From Methanocella_A sp049676595 (lineage in GTDB: Archaea; Halobacteriota; Methanocellia; Methanocellales; Methanocellaceae), in the NCBI RefSeq assembly GCF_049676595.1, contig NZ_CP187259.1, positions 434,001-498,000 of the forward strand: 64,000 bases of DNA. Direction: 5' to 3'. Numbering within the stretch: the stretch's first letter is position 1; the number at the start of each line of letters is the position of its first letter. This document shows positions 51,653-59,393 of this stretch, in pieces. The translations under genes were made by a program, and so were the position numbers. A model generated the notes under the pieces. It was not told the origin of the DNA, did not search any database, and worked only from the letters and a program-made list of their open reading frames with translations.

Positions 51653-51670
51653 TATCACTATATAGTGATA
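51653..51670. promoter_or_regulatory. Perfect 18-bp palindrome, operator candidate 2
   Basis: TATCACTATATAGTGATA is a perfect palindrome differing from the first by a symmetric G/C exchange. It lies in the gap between the AbiEi-like gene (start 51602) and the divergent ASCH gene (start 51814). It may serve both promoters. Confidence 0.75.
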
Positions 51671-51813
51671 TATCTTGAGTATATCGGTGATAAGTCATGG
51701 TTTTCTCAGTCTGATTCTCTCTGTATTTTGCTTCCATCATTCTCCAGTTACCGCTATTTATACAGGTAATAACTATACTCCGAAACAGCCTCCACTCTTA
51801 CAGGTGATATATC

Positions 51814-52215
51814 ATGGTCGACAAACGGGATGTCCTGATCTCCATCCAGCCCCAATACGTCGAAAAGATCCTGAACGGCACCAAGAGGTACGAGTTCAGA
51901 AAGATCGCCCCCGCCAAAACCGCAGTCAGGGACTTCTACATATATACCAGCGCCCCGGTCCAGCGCATCGTCGCCAGGTTTCCGACGACCGAGATACATG
52001 CCGGATCGCCCGAGGCAATATGGGCTAAATGCGGTGAACACTCGGGAGGATCCTCCGAAGGCTTCTTCGAGTACTTCGCTGGCAGGGAAAAGGCGTATGC
52101 CATCGAGATTCGAGGGCTGGAAACGTTCGACGAGCCGATCAACCCGTATAAGTCGAACAAAAAGTTCTGGCCGCCGCAGTCTTACTGCTTTCTGAATGAG
52201 GGCATTCTATCCTAA
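51814..52215 (+). CDS. ASCH/PUA-like domain protein
   Basis: 133 residues, ATG 51814 with aggtgata upstream. The N-terminal DVLISIQPQYVEKILNGTKR and YEFRK is the ASCH signature (beta strand, helix with conserved Lys/Glu, then YEFRK), a PUA-like fold that binds RNA or modified nucleotides. The C-terminal half is IEIRGLETFDEPINPYK, with WPPQSYCFLN at the end. A role in RNA or nucleotide sensing is plausible. It faces away from the AbiE-like pair and shares its operator region. Confidence 0.72.
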   Translation: MVDKRDVLISIQPQYVEKILNGTKRYEFRKIAPAKTAVRDFYIYTSAPVQRIVARFPTTEIHAGSPEAIWAKCGEHSGGSSEGFFEYFAGREKAYAIEIRGLETFDEPINPYKSNKKFWPPQSYCFLNEGILS

Positions 52216-52376
52216 TTAGCCAGCGTCACCTGCTTCCGGGGCCTTTTAGGGCCATGGTTTTGGGGTTTGTCGGTTGCCTGATTCAGACGCTCTGCCCTGA
52301 TGCGCTCTAAGAGTTCCTCCGCGGGCTCGTCGTTCGGGTCCGGGGGACGAGCTGACCGGTGTAGGCTTGTTTATTA

Positions 52377-52644
52377 GCGGTCGGCGAGGGATTTTCTGGC
52401 GAAGCCCCGAGAGTTAGCGAGGGGTGCGGAGGCGTCGGGGTAATGGACGCCTGCTGAAAGCGGCGTCGCTTAGGACTTGCGAAGCAATGGAAACCGGCGG
52501 CAGCGTAGCGCCTGCCGGGTTTTCATTGCGAGGGTGCGATCATCGGGCCGAAGGGCTTGGCACCCCTCCCACCGGCCCCGACGGCGGAGCACTGGAAAAT
52601 CCCGAGTAGCACGTACGGCGAAGCAAGTACGGGCGTCGACCCGC
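52377..52644 (+). ncRNA. Candidate structured RNA, copy 2, right edge of island
   Basis: The same layout as copy 1, read on the plus strand. Outer GCGGTCGGCG/CGTCGACCCGC (a G-U pair replaces A-U), GGGATTTTCTGG/CTGGAAAATCCC, ACGCC-T-GC-TGAAA-GC-GGCGT, GCAATGGAAACCGGCGG/CTGCCGGGTTTTCATTGC, GGGCCG/CGGCCC and CGTAC...GTACG. Both the internal GCTTAGGACTTGCGAAGCA and ATTGCGAGGGTGCGATCATC are unchanged between copies. It is inverted relative to copy 1. The rest of the 52216-52734 gap shows no gene. Confidence 0.7.
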
Positions 52645-52734
52645 AAAGGGCTTTGTTGTTATTGGCAATTTTGCCAGAAAATCCTCTGCTTATTTTGAAA
52701 AGTTTTATTCAACGCCCATGCTTATCTACTCAAT

Positions 52735-53709
52735 ATGAACGAGCTACGCCGGGACTACTTTACCGATCGCCGGGTGATCATCGCCACCGAGAGGGCAAAG
52801 CGGCCGACCGATTTCGTCAAGCCCAAAGCCCCGGAGCAGCCCCAGAACCTCGAGTCCTGCCCCTTCTGCGGGGGCCACGAGAACCTGACCCCGCCCAGCA
52901 AGGCGACCTACTTCTACGAAAACGACGTGCTCAGGCACGAGCCTGACGTTGAAGGCCAGGCACGCCGTTCCGTGTGGGTGTCCCGCATAATCCCCAACCT
53001 GTTCCCGGCAGCGCAGCCCCAGCCCCTGCACGTCACTTCAGAACAGCTCATGACCGCCTCCGGCGTCCACGAGGTGCTGGTCGAGTCGCCTGATCACTAC
53101 AAGCAGCCACAGGCGATGTCCGACGAGGAGATCAAGCTGCTGTTCCGCGTCTACAAAGACCGGTTCGAGGATATCTCCAGCCTGCCCTTCGTGGAATACA
53201 TCTCGGAGTTCCGCAACTACGGCAAGGACGCCGGCGCCTCCCTCGCGCACCCCCACTCCCAGATCATCGCGGTGCCAATCGTGCCCCGGGCCATCAAAGA
53301 GCAGTACGGCAAGAACTATTCCCACATAGTGGCCAGGGAGGAAAAGTCCGACCGCCTGGTGCAGGCGTCAAAGCACACGGTCGCTTTCGCCCCTTACGCC
53401 TCGGCGTACTCGTACGAGACCTGGGTCTTTCCCCGGCGGCAGTGCAAGAACATCCTGGAACTGACCGACGAGGAGCGGGACGACCTCGCGGTCGTAACCC
53501 GGGACATGCTGAAGCGCGTCAAAGCGCTGCTCGCAGACCCGCCCTACAATTACGGCTTCATCCAGTCCCTCTCCGACCCGCTGCACATGCACCTCAGGGT
53601 ATACCCCAAGCTCGGCATCGAGGCAGGCTTCGAGCTCAACACGGGGATAAACATCAACTCCGTGCCGCCGGAGGCGGCGGCGAAGAGCCTGCGGGAAGTA
53701 TCAATTTAA
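52735..53709 (+). CDS. galT: Galactose-1-phosphate uridylyltransferase
   Basis: 324 residues. The zinc site begins with ESCPFCGG (about 39-46), and the catalytic HPHSQIIAVP (about 178-187) has the His-Pro-His in which the second His becomes uridylylated. LHMHLRVYPKLG near the C-terminus is the other family motif. It swaps UMP between UDP-glucose and galactose-1-phosphate (or a related sugar phosphate), in the cytoplasm. It begins a region of sugar genes and is followed by a hairpin element. Own promoter likely. Confidence 0.93.
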   Translation: MNELRRDYFTDRRVIIATERAKRPTDFVKPKAPEQPQNLESCPFCGGHENLTPPSKATYFYENDVLRHEPDVEGQARRSVWVSRIIPNLFPAAQPQPLHVTSEQLMTASGVHEVLVESPDHYKQPQAMSDEEIKLLFRVYKDRFEDISSLPFVEYISEFRNYGKDAGASLAHPHSQIIAVPIVPRAIKEQYGKNYSHIVAREEKSDRLVQASKHTVAFAPYASAYSYETWVFPRRQCKNILELTDEERDDLAVVTRDMLKRVKALLADPPYNYGFIQSLSDPLHMHLRVYPKLGIEAGFELNTGININSVPPEAAAKSLREVSI

Positions 53710-53740
53710 ATGCCAGTGACGAGGTACTGCGAGCTATTAA

Positions 53741-53896
53741 AACCACAGAGACGCACAGAGATGCACAGAGGCTCACAGAGACTCCGTCTATCCTTATATC
53801 AAAAATCTCTGTGCGTCTCTGTGAGTCTCTGTGCCCTCTGTGGTGAACCGTTTCTCTGTGAGCCTCTGTGCGTCTCCGTGTCCTCTGTGGTGAACC
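53741..53896. repeat. Hairpin element of CACAGAG words
   Basis: The left arm is a series of 10-bp units (cacagagacg, cacagagatg, cacagaggct, cacagagac) from 53743. The right arm is the inverse (ctctgtgcgtctctgtgagt...) and ends twice with CTCTGTGGTGAACC-like sequence (about 53836 and 53884). Loop about 25 nt. The rest of the gap to 54114 is AT-rich with no recognised feature. Confidence 0.75.
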
Positions 53897-54114
53897 ATTC
53901 TATGTAGCTCTGCCGGCCTCAGCCGGCCAAACCTCGCTTTATTCAGGCCCTGCCTGCGGAAAAAATCGCTGCTTTCCGTCCCTGTGTTTTTTATTTTGCC
54001 CAGATTTTATTGAGATGGTGAGTATACCTCACATTATATAATACGCGACCGCGCTCAGGGAGCGCCTATGGCGCCGGGGATGGCCGCCGTGTGTTCTGTT
54101 CAGTTGTGATTACG

Positions 54115-55620
54115 ATGACCAGGCTTTGCATTGGATTTGAGGTCCACCAGCCGTACAGGCTGAACCCGGGGTTCCGGCCGGGGGATTACGGGGGTAAAAG
54201 CCCCGAGGAGGCTTACTTTAGCGGCATCAACAAGGAGATACTTGAGCGGGTCTGCCGAAAGTGCTATAACCCCGCTACGACGCTGGTGCTGGAGCTGCTG
54301 GACCAGGGCTTTAAGTGTGCGTTCAGCCTTTCGGGCACGCTGGTAGAGCAGCTTGAGAAGTGGGAGCCGGAGACGCTCGGGCTGTTCGAGGAGGTCGCCC
54401 GCCACAAGAACGCCGAGTTGCTGTGCCAGACGTACTACCACAGCGTCGCGAGCCTGTTCGACGATCCCTCGGAGTTCGAGGAGCAGGTGCGGCTGCACAG
54501 GCAGCTGATGCGGGACGCTTTCGGGGTCACGCCTACGGTGATGGAGAACACCGAGTTCCTGTTCAACAACGCCATCGCCGAGTCAGCGAAACGCCTGGGC
54601 TTCAAAGGGATCTATACTGAGGGCGTGGAGCGGCTGCTGGGCTGGCGGAGCCCGAACTACGTGTATTCCTGCCGGGGCATCAACCTGCTGTTGAGAAATT
54701 ACCAGCTGTCCGATGACATCGCGTTTCGATTTACTAACCGGCAGTGGCCGGAGTGGCCGTTGACCGCGGACAAGTACGCCGCGTGGCTCGCCGCGACCCC
54801 GGGAGATTACGTGAACGTGTTCATCGATTACGAGACCTTTGGGGAGCACCAGTGGGAGGATACGGGCATCTTCGAGTTCCTCCGGTGGCTGCCTAGGGAG
54901 TGCAAAGCCCGGGGTGTCGAGTTCGCGAAGCCGTCGGAGATCGCCTCCATGCAGGCGGTAGAGGCGCTAAACGTAGAGGAGACCGTATCCTGGGCGGACG
55001 TGGAGAAGGACATCTCGGCGTGGCTGGGCAACACGATGCAGCACATGGCGATCAAAGAAGTCCAGCGTGGCCAGGCATTCGCCAGCGATGTCAAGACCTG
55101 GCGATACTTGCAGACCAGCGATCACTTCTACTACATGGCCTCCAAGTTCGGATCGTGCGGGGACGTGCACTCGTATTTCAGCCCGGAGGCGTGCACCAAC
55201 ATCGAGGCGTTCGACATGTACATGCGGGCGCTGTCCGACTACGAGCTGCGGGCGGCGCAGAAGATGAAGCCAAAGCAGGTCGCGCTGGAGCTGCGGTGCC
55301 TGCCTCCCGAGCAGGCTTTCAGGTTCCGCACTCCCAGGGCGTACACGGGCTTCTCCGCTTACAGCCTGGACGACTTCGCCGATCTGCTGAACTTCGTGCC
55401 CGAGGATTCCCTGCAGTACCACCTGAGCCGGGACGACTACTCCGTCTGGGTCCGGGACGTGCTGAACGACGGGAAGCTGGCCGAAGAAGTGGCGAAGTGC
55501 GGCAACCGGATCGAGCTGCTGGAAGTGACGGACAGAAGGAGAAAAGAGCTGTGGAGCCGCCTGAAAGGGGCTGAAGCGCCCGAACGCCGGAGGGAGGAAG
55601 TGTGGAGCCCCTCAAAATAG
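54115..55620 (+). CDS. GH57-family alpha-amylase/glucanotransferase-like glycoside hydrolase
   Basis: 501 residues from ATG 54115; the frame runs 8 codons further upstream. The GH57 opening IGFEVHQPYRLN (H11) and the regions around Glu169 (GIYTEGVERLLGW, candidate nucleophile) and Asp238 (NVFIDYETFGEHQWEDTG, candidate acid) are intact. The C-terminal half is helical. It probably cleaves or transfers alpha-1,4-glucan chains in the cytoplasm. The 3' end overlaps the next glycosyltransferase by 19 bp, so the two are coupled in glycogen-like polymer metabolism. Confidence 0.9.
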   Translation: MTRLCIGFEVHQPYRLNPGFRPGDYGGKSPEEAYFSGINKEILERVCRKCYNPATTLVLELLDQGFKCAFSLSGTLVEQLEKWEPETLGLFEEVARHKNAELLCQTYYHSVASLFDDPSEFEEQVRLHRQLMRDAFGVTPTVMENTEFLFNNAIAESAKRLGFKGIYTEGVERLLGWRSPNYVYSCRGINLLLRNYQLSDDIAFRFTNRQWPEWPLTADKYAAWLAATPGDYVNVFIDYETFGEHQWEDTGIFEFLRWLPRECKARGVEFAKPSEIASMQAVEALNVEETVSWADVEKDISAWLGNTMQHMAIKEVQRGQAFASDVKTWRYLQTSDHFYYMASKFGSCGDVHSYFSPEACTNIEAFDMYMRALSDYELRAAQKMKPKQVALELRCLPPEQAFRFRTPRAYTGFSAYSLDDFADLLNFVPEDSLQYHLSRDDYSVWVRDVLNDGKLAEEVAKCGNRIELLEVTDRRRKELWSRLKGAEAPERRREEVWSPSK

Positions 55621-56738
55621 CCTTCTTCTGCTGGGAGTCCATCTATTCCGAGCGCATCGGCGGGCTTTCCCCCGGGGCTACCTACCTGGCGGAGTCCCTG
55701 GCGGCGAAGGGCCACGAGCTGCACTTCTTCACCCGGGGCGGGGCCGACCGGACGATCAAGGGCGTGCAGTACCACTACGTGCAGCCGTACGCTAACAACA
55801 TCGTGGACTACGCGAAGAGCATGAGCGACCTGATGGTCCAGCGGTTCCGGGACTTCGACACGCCGGCCTTCGACATCCTGCACTTCCACGACTGGCACGT
55901 GACCGAGGCGCTGCACCAGCTCAAAGACCGGAACACCATCTTTACTTTTCATTCCACGGAGTACGGCCGGGCGGGGAACCAGATCGGCCAGTGGTGGGAA
56001 GCGAAGGAAATATCGGGCAAGGAGTGGTACGCCGCGCTGACCGCCAGGCGGATTACCGCTGTTTCCCACGTCCTCAAGAACGAGATCATGTGGCTGTACA
56101 ACATACCCTTCGAGAAGATCGACGTGGTGAGCAACGGGATATACCCGGAGGTCTACGAGGCGGTGATCGACCCGGGCCGGGTGAAAGAAACCTACGGCAT
56201 TCATCCCTACGCGCCGCTGGTGCTGTTCGTCGGGAGGATGGAGTACCAGAAGGGCCCCGACTTGCTGGCGAAGGCCATCCCTCTCGTCTTGCGCCACCGG
56301 TGGGATACCAGGTTCATCATGGCCGGCCAGGGCACCATGAAGTACGAATTACAGCAGATGCTGGCCGGCCTCCCGGTCCACTTCCCCGGCTACATCCCGG
56401 ACTCGGAGTACGTGAGATTACTTAATGCCTCCGACGTGGTCGTAATTCCGAGCAGAAACGAGCCTTTCGGCTTAGTGTTGCTGGAAGCGTGGAGCGCCAG
56501 GAGGTGCCCGGTCGTCGCGGACGTGGGCGGCCTTTCGGAGAACGTCACCAACTTTACCGATGGAGTGAAAGTGTATCTGGATCCGGCCTCCATCGCCTGG
56601 GGTATCAACTACGTGCTGAGCGATCCCTCCAGGGCCGGTGCGTACGGCAGGAATGGCCGGAGAAAGGTCGAGCGCCATTTCCTGTGGAGCGTTGTGGCAG
56701 GCAGGATGCTGGACGTCTACAGTAAAGTGCTACTTTAG
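55602..56738 (+). CDS. GT4-family glycosyltransferase (glycogen synthase-like), gene 1
   Basis: 378 residues, GTG start at 55602 inside the GH57 gene. GT-B fold: N-terminal IGGLSPGATYLAESLAAKGH, then ILHFHDWHVTEALHQL, and the C-terminal VLFVGRMEYQKGPDLLAKAI with RNEPFGLVLLEAWSAR (the E-x7-E motif of GT4). It would transfer a sugar from a nucleotide donor to a growing glucan or glycoconjugate. A decayed partial copy of its 3' end lies at 57150-57355. Confidence 0.88.
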   Translation: MEPLKIAFFCWESIYSERIGGLSPGATYLAESLAAKGHELHFFTRGGADRTIKGVQYHYVQPYANNIVDYAKSMSDLMVQRFRDFDTPAFDILHFHDWHVTEALHQLKDRNTIFTFHSTEYGRAGNQIGQWWEAKEISGKEWYAALTARRITAVSHVLKNEIMWLYNIPFEKIDVVSNGIYPEVYEAVIDPGRVKETYGIHPYAPLVLFVGRMEYQKGPDLLAKAIPLVLRHRWDTRFIMAGQGTMKYELQQMLAGLPVHFPGYIPDSEYVRLLNASDVVVIPSRNEPFGLVLLEAWSARRCPVVADVGGLSENVTNFTDGVKVYLDPASIAWGINYVLSDPSRAGAYGRNGRRKVERHFLWSVVAGRMLDVYSKVLL

Positions 56739-56810
56739 GATATACACATCTCCTGCCGGGATTAATTTTTTCCACAAAAGGGGTTTCGTGCGAAGTCCAT
56801 GAAAACTCTT

Positions 56811-57066
56811 GGAGGTCGGGGAGTTCCCAGGAGGTCGGGGAGGATTTTCAAGCTGGGAGGTCAGGGAGGGTCAGAGGTCAGAGAGGAGGTCTGTGAGTGT
56901 GGAACGGTTAGAGAGGATATTTTAAGTTAATCCTCTCGAACCTCCTGGTACTCTAATACCTTCTCTCAGACCTCCCAACCTCCCGGACCTCCCAGCTTGA
57001 ACGTCCTCTCAAAACTCCGGTACCTCCCGGACCTCCTCCCGGACCTCTCAAGACCTCCCGGACCCA
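56811..57066. repeat. Hairpin element of GGAGGTC words
   Basis: The left arm starts with ggaggtcgg and includes the 22-bp stretch beginning TTCAAGCTGGGAGG seen at 12463-12484. The right arm, ending near 57066, is rich in cctcccggac words. The loop is about 60 nt. It lies between an intact glycosyltransferase gene and a decayed copy of its 3' end. Confidence 0.78.
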
Positions 57067-57149
57067 CTATTATTCATGGAGTGCACACGCTATTTCCCGA
57101 CGTTTATGGTACCTCATGGTGTAACCCATTACTATAAGGTTTCCAGCCG

Positions 57150-57355
57150 GCCCCGGCTCATGCGGTATTTCGGAGAACGTCAGCCGCATTATCTAGCGTG
57201 AAAGTATATTTAGATTCGGTTTCTAAAGCTTGGTGTATCAACTGTATAGCACTTAGCCGTCCAGAGCCGGTGAGTACGGCAGGAATGGCCGGAGGAAAGT
57301 CGAGCGCCATTTCCTGTGGAGCGTTGTAGCCGGCCGAATGCTGGACGTCTACAGA
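57150..57355 (+). pseudogene. Decayed duplicate of the 3' end of glycosyltransferase gene 1
   Basis: About 205 bp align with 56525-56738. The closest part (GGCAGGAATGGCCGGA, then CGAGCGCCATTTCCTGTGG and ATGCTGGACGTCTACAG) is nearly identical, while the upstream half has drifted with stops and small changes. It runs into the start region of the next glycosyltransferase, which is why that frame appears to begin with MLDVY. Confidence 0.8.
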
Positions 57356-57370
57356 CAGGGAAGTGGTAAT

Positions 57371-58684
57371 GTGAAGATTGCATATATCGTCGATGAGTTC
57401 CCGCCCTTCTTCAGGGGAGGCCTGGGCACCTACGCAATGGAAATTACCCGCGAATACGTGAAAAACGGCCAGGAGATTACCGCTTTCTCACGTAACAGTG
57501 GCAAGGATAAGACCAGCGACATCTGGAACGGCATCCGGGTCCACCGGCCGATGCTGATGAACATGGCAGACGTGCTGCCGTTCTTCAGCCCGGGCGACGT
57601 GGCCCGGTGGAACCACGGGGACCAGGTCCAGTTCTCCGAGACCATGCTCTATAATATCCTTTCATCGTCCAAGATGATCAGCGACCTGGTGGCCCGGGAG
57701 GGCCAGAGCTTCGACCTCGTGGCGGCCCACGACTGGCTGGGGTTCCCCGCGGGCATGATCGCCCGCGCGAACCTGCCGGTACCTCTGGTGGTCCACTACC
57801 ATTCCACAGAGCAGGGCCGGTCTAACGGCGGCGGCTCCGCGACCATCCAGGAGATCGAGCGGCAGGCAGCCATGAAGGCCGACCTCATCATAACGGTCAG
57901 CTACGCTATGCGGGACGAGCTGGTGAGGCTGGGCTACCCCGAGAGCAAGATCCGGGTCGTCTACAACGGTGTAGACACTAAGAAGTACGCCCCTGACTCC
58001 TTCAGCCAGAGGGAGATCAAAGCCTTCAGGGCGAAGATCGGCGTGGGCGACGCGCCGATGATCTTCTTCGTCGGCCGCCTGACCTGGGTCAAGGGAGCAG
58101 ACACCCTGACTGCAGCCATGGCGCAGATCGCCCGGGAAGTGCCCGAAGCGAAGCTGGTCATCGTCGGCAAGGGCGAGCAGGAAGACATGCTCAGGCAGAT
58201 CGTCAGATCGAACGGCCTGGAGAACAACGTGATCTTCAACTTCAACTACATCACGGAAGACGAGCGCAGGCTCTACTACGCGGCCTCGGACATCTGCATC
58301 TTCCCGTCCAAGTACGAGCCGTTCGGCATCGTCAGCCTGGAAGCCATGTCCATGGGCAAGCCCACCATCGTCGGCGCCACGGGAACTTCGGGCTTCAGGG
58401 AGCAGATCATCCCCTGTGGCGAAGACATCTGCGGGTTCCACATCAACCCCCACGATCCTTCGGATATCGCCAAGTTCGCCGTCCTCCTGCTGAAGGACAA
58501 GGAGCTGCGCAAGACCATCAGCGTCAACTCCCGCAAGCGCGTCCTGGAGCAGTTCACCTGGGAGAAGGCGGCGAGGGACACGCTCCTCGTTTACGAGGAA
58601 GCCGTCCGGATGTACAAGAAGAGGGTTGTTGCCGAGTGCGAGCAGCGGGCCATCTCCTGCGAGCTCAAGGCGCCCTCGAACTAA
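57371..58684 (+). CDS. GT4-family glycosyltransferase (glycogen synthase-like), gene 2
   Basis: 437 residues from GTG 57371. An ATG at 57338 is in frame but lies in the remnant of gene 1 and is rejected. Motifs: DEFPPFFRGGLGTYAMEIT (about 7-25), VAAHDWLGFPAGMIARA, VVHYHSTEQGRSNG, FFVGRLTWVKGADTL and KYEPFGIVSLEAMSMGKPTI. Similar in sequence along its length to gene 3 at 60831. The GT-B fold uses a nucleotide sugar to extend an alpha-glucan or glycoconjugate. Cytoplasmic. Confidence 0.9.
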   Translation: MKIAYIVDEFPPFFRGGLGTYAMEITREYVKNGQEITAFSRNSGKDKTSDIWNGIRVHRPMLMNMADVLPFFSPGDVARWNHGDQVQFSETMLYNILSSSKMISDLVAREGQSFDLVAAHDWLGFPAGMIARANLPVPLVVHYHSTEQGRSNGGGSATIQEIERQAAMKADLIITVSYAMRDELVRLGYPESKIRVVYNGVDTKKYAPDSFSQREIKAFRAKIGVGDAPMIFFVGRLTWVKGADTLTAAMAQIAREVPEAKLVIVGKGEQEDMLRQIVRSNGLENNVIFNFNYITEDERRLYYAASDICIFPSKYEPFGIVSLEAMSMGKPTIVGATGTSGFREQIIPCGEDICGFHINPHDPSDIAKFAVLLLKDKELRKTISVNSRKRVLEQFTWEKAARDTLLVYEEAVRMYKKRVVAECEQRAISCELKAPSN

Positions 58685-58745
58685 GGCTGCAAGATCGTCG
58701 ACAGGGGCATCATTAATATGTCCCTGCAAACTTTTTATCGTGCGG

Positions 58746-59276
58746 TCAGGCGATCAGGTCAAAATCCTGTGCCTTCAGGCCGTCAAGTATATACTGGCCG
58801 GCTATCTCCCGGACCGACGGCTCTTTTTCGTTTTTCAGGTACAGGGTGACTGTCGCCGTAAAGGGCACGCCTTTGTAGACGTCGTCGATGCTGTAATTGC
58901 CCGACATGTCGATCAGCCCGCCGGTAGACGTGGTGCCGACGGTGAGCGGAGCGTACTTTTGTTCCTGGGAATAGTTGAGCCTGACCACGCCGCCGTAGGC
59001 TGTGCCGTCCGCCAGCGTTCTTCTCTCCGTGGCCGGCGGCTGCCCGTTCACGGTAATCCTGCCGTACATCTGTGTCTTCTCTGCCTCTTGTGTCCTGTCC
59101 GGCGTCGGGAAAAGGCCTGCGATGCCGGTGCTGGCTGTGGTAGTTGCACTACTGTTATCACCGTGCGGCGAACCCGTATCCTGGTGCCCGATCCACCAGG
59201 CTGCGGTGCCCACGAGCGTCACGATGAATAAAGCGACTGCTACAGTGAGCACTATCTCGATCTTCTTCTCTTCCAT
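58746..59276 (-). CDS. Anchored extracytoplasmic protein of unknown function
   Basis: 176 residues. One N-terminal membrane helix (IVLTVAVALFIVTLVGTAAW) comes after a short charged start. A Ser/Thr-rich linker with N-glycosylation sequence follows. The remainder is a beta-rich domain (YGRITVNGQPPATERRTLAD; NYSIDDVYKGVPFTATVTLY) with a weak resemblance to carboxypeptidase-regulatory folds. It is probably exposed outside the membrane. No family is recognised. The TATA box at 59304-59314 gives a leaderless message. Convergent with glycosyltransferase gene 2. Confidence 0.62.
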   Translation of the reverse strand: MEEKKIEIVLTVAVALFIVTLVGTAAWWIGHQDTGSPHGDNSSATTTASTGIAGLFPTPDRTQEAEKTQMYGRITVNGQPPATERRTLADGTAYGGVVRLNYSQEQKYAPLTVGTTSTGGLIDMSGNYSIDDVYKGVPFTATVTLYLKNEKEPSVREIAGQYILDGLKAQDFDLIA

Positions 59277-59303
59277 GCTATATAAACCCCCGAATGTGCT
59301 GGA

Positions 59304-59314
59304 ATTATATAAAG
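59304..59314 (-). promoter_or_regulatory. TATA box of the anchored protein gene
   Basis: On the minus strand TTTATATAATT is centred about 33 bp upstream of ATG 59276. A second, nearer stretch (TTTATATA, 59279-59286) lies too close to serve. It predicts a message with almost no leader. Confidence 0.6.
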
Positions 59315-59393
59315 CACAGAATGGTCATCAGGCACTTAAAGCTTATGATACTGCGGTGAGAGCGCCGGAAAAAAGAGAGGCGGCAGGGACGTT

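Noticed and set aside
57338..57370. ATG at 57338 as start of glycosyltransferase gene 2
   Set aside because: Codons 57338-57352 (MLDVY) belong to the decayed end of gene 1; the homologous start is GTG 57371.
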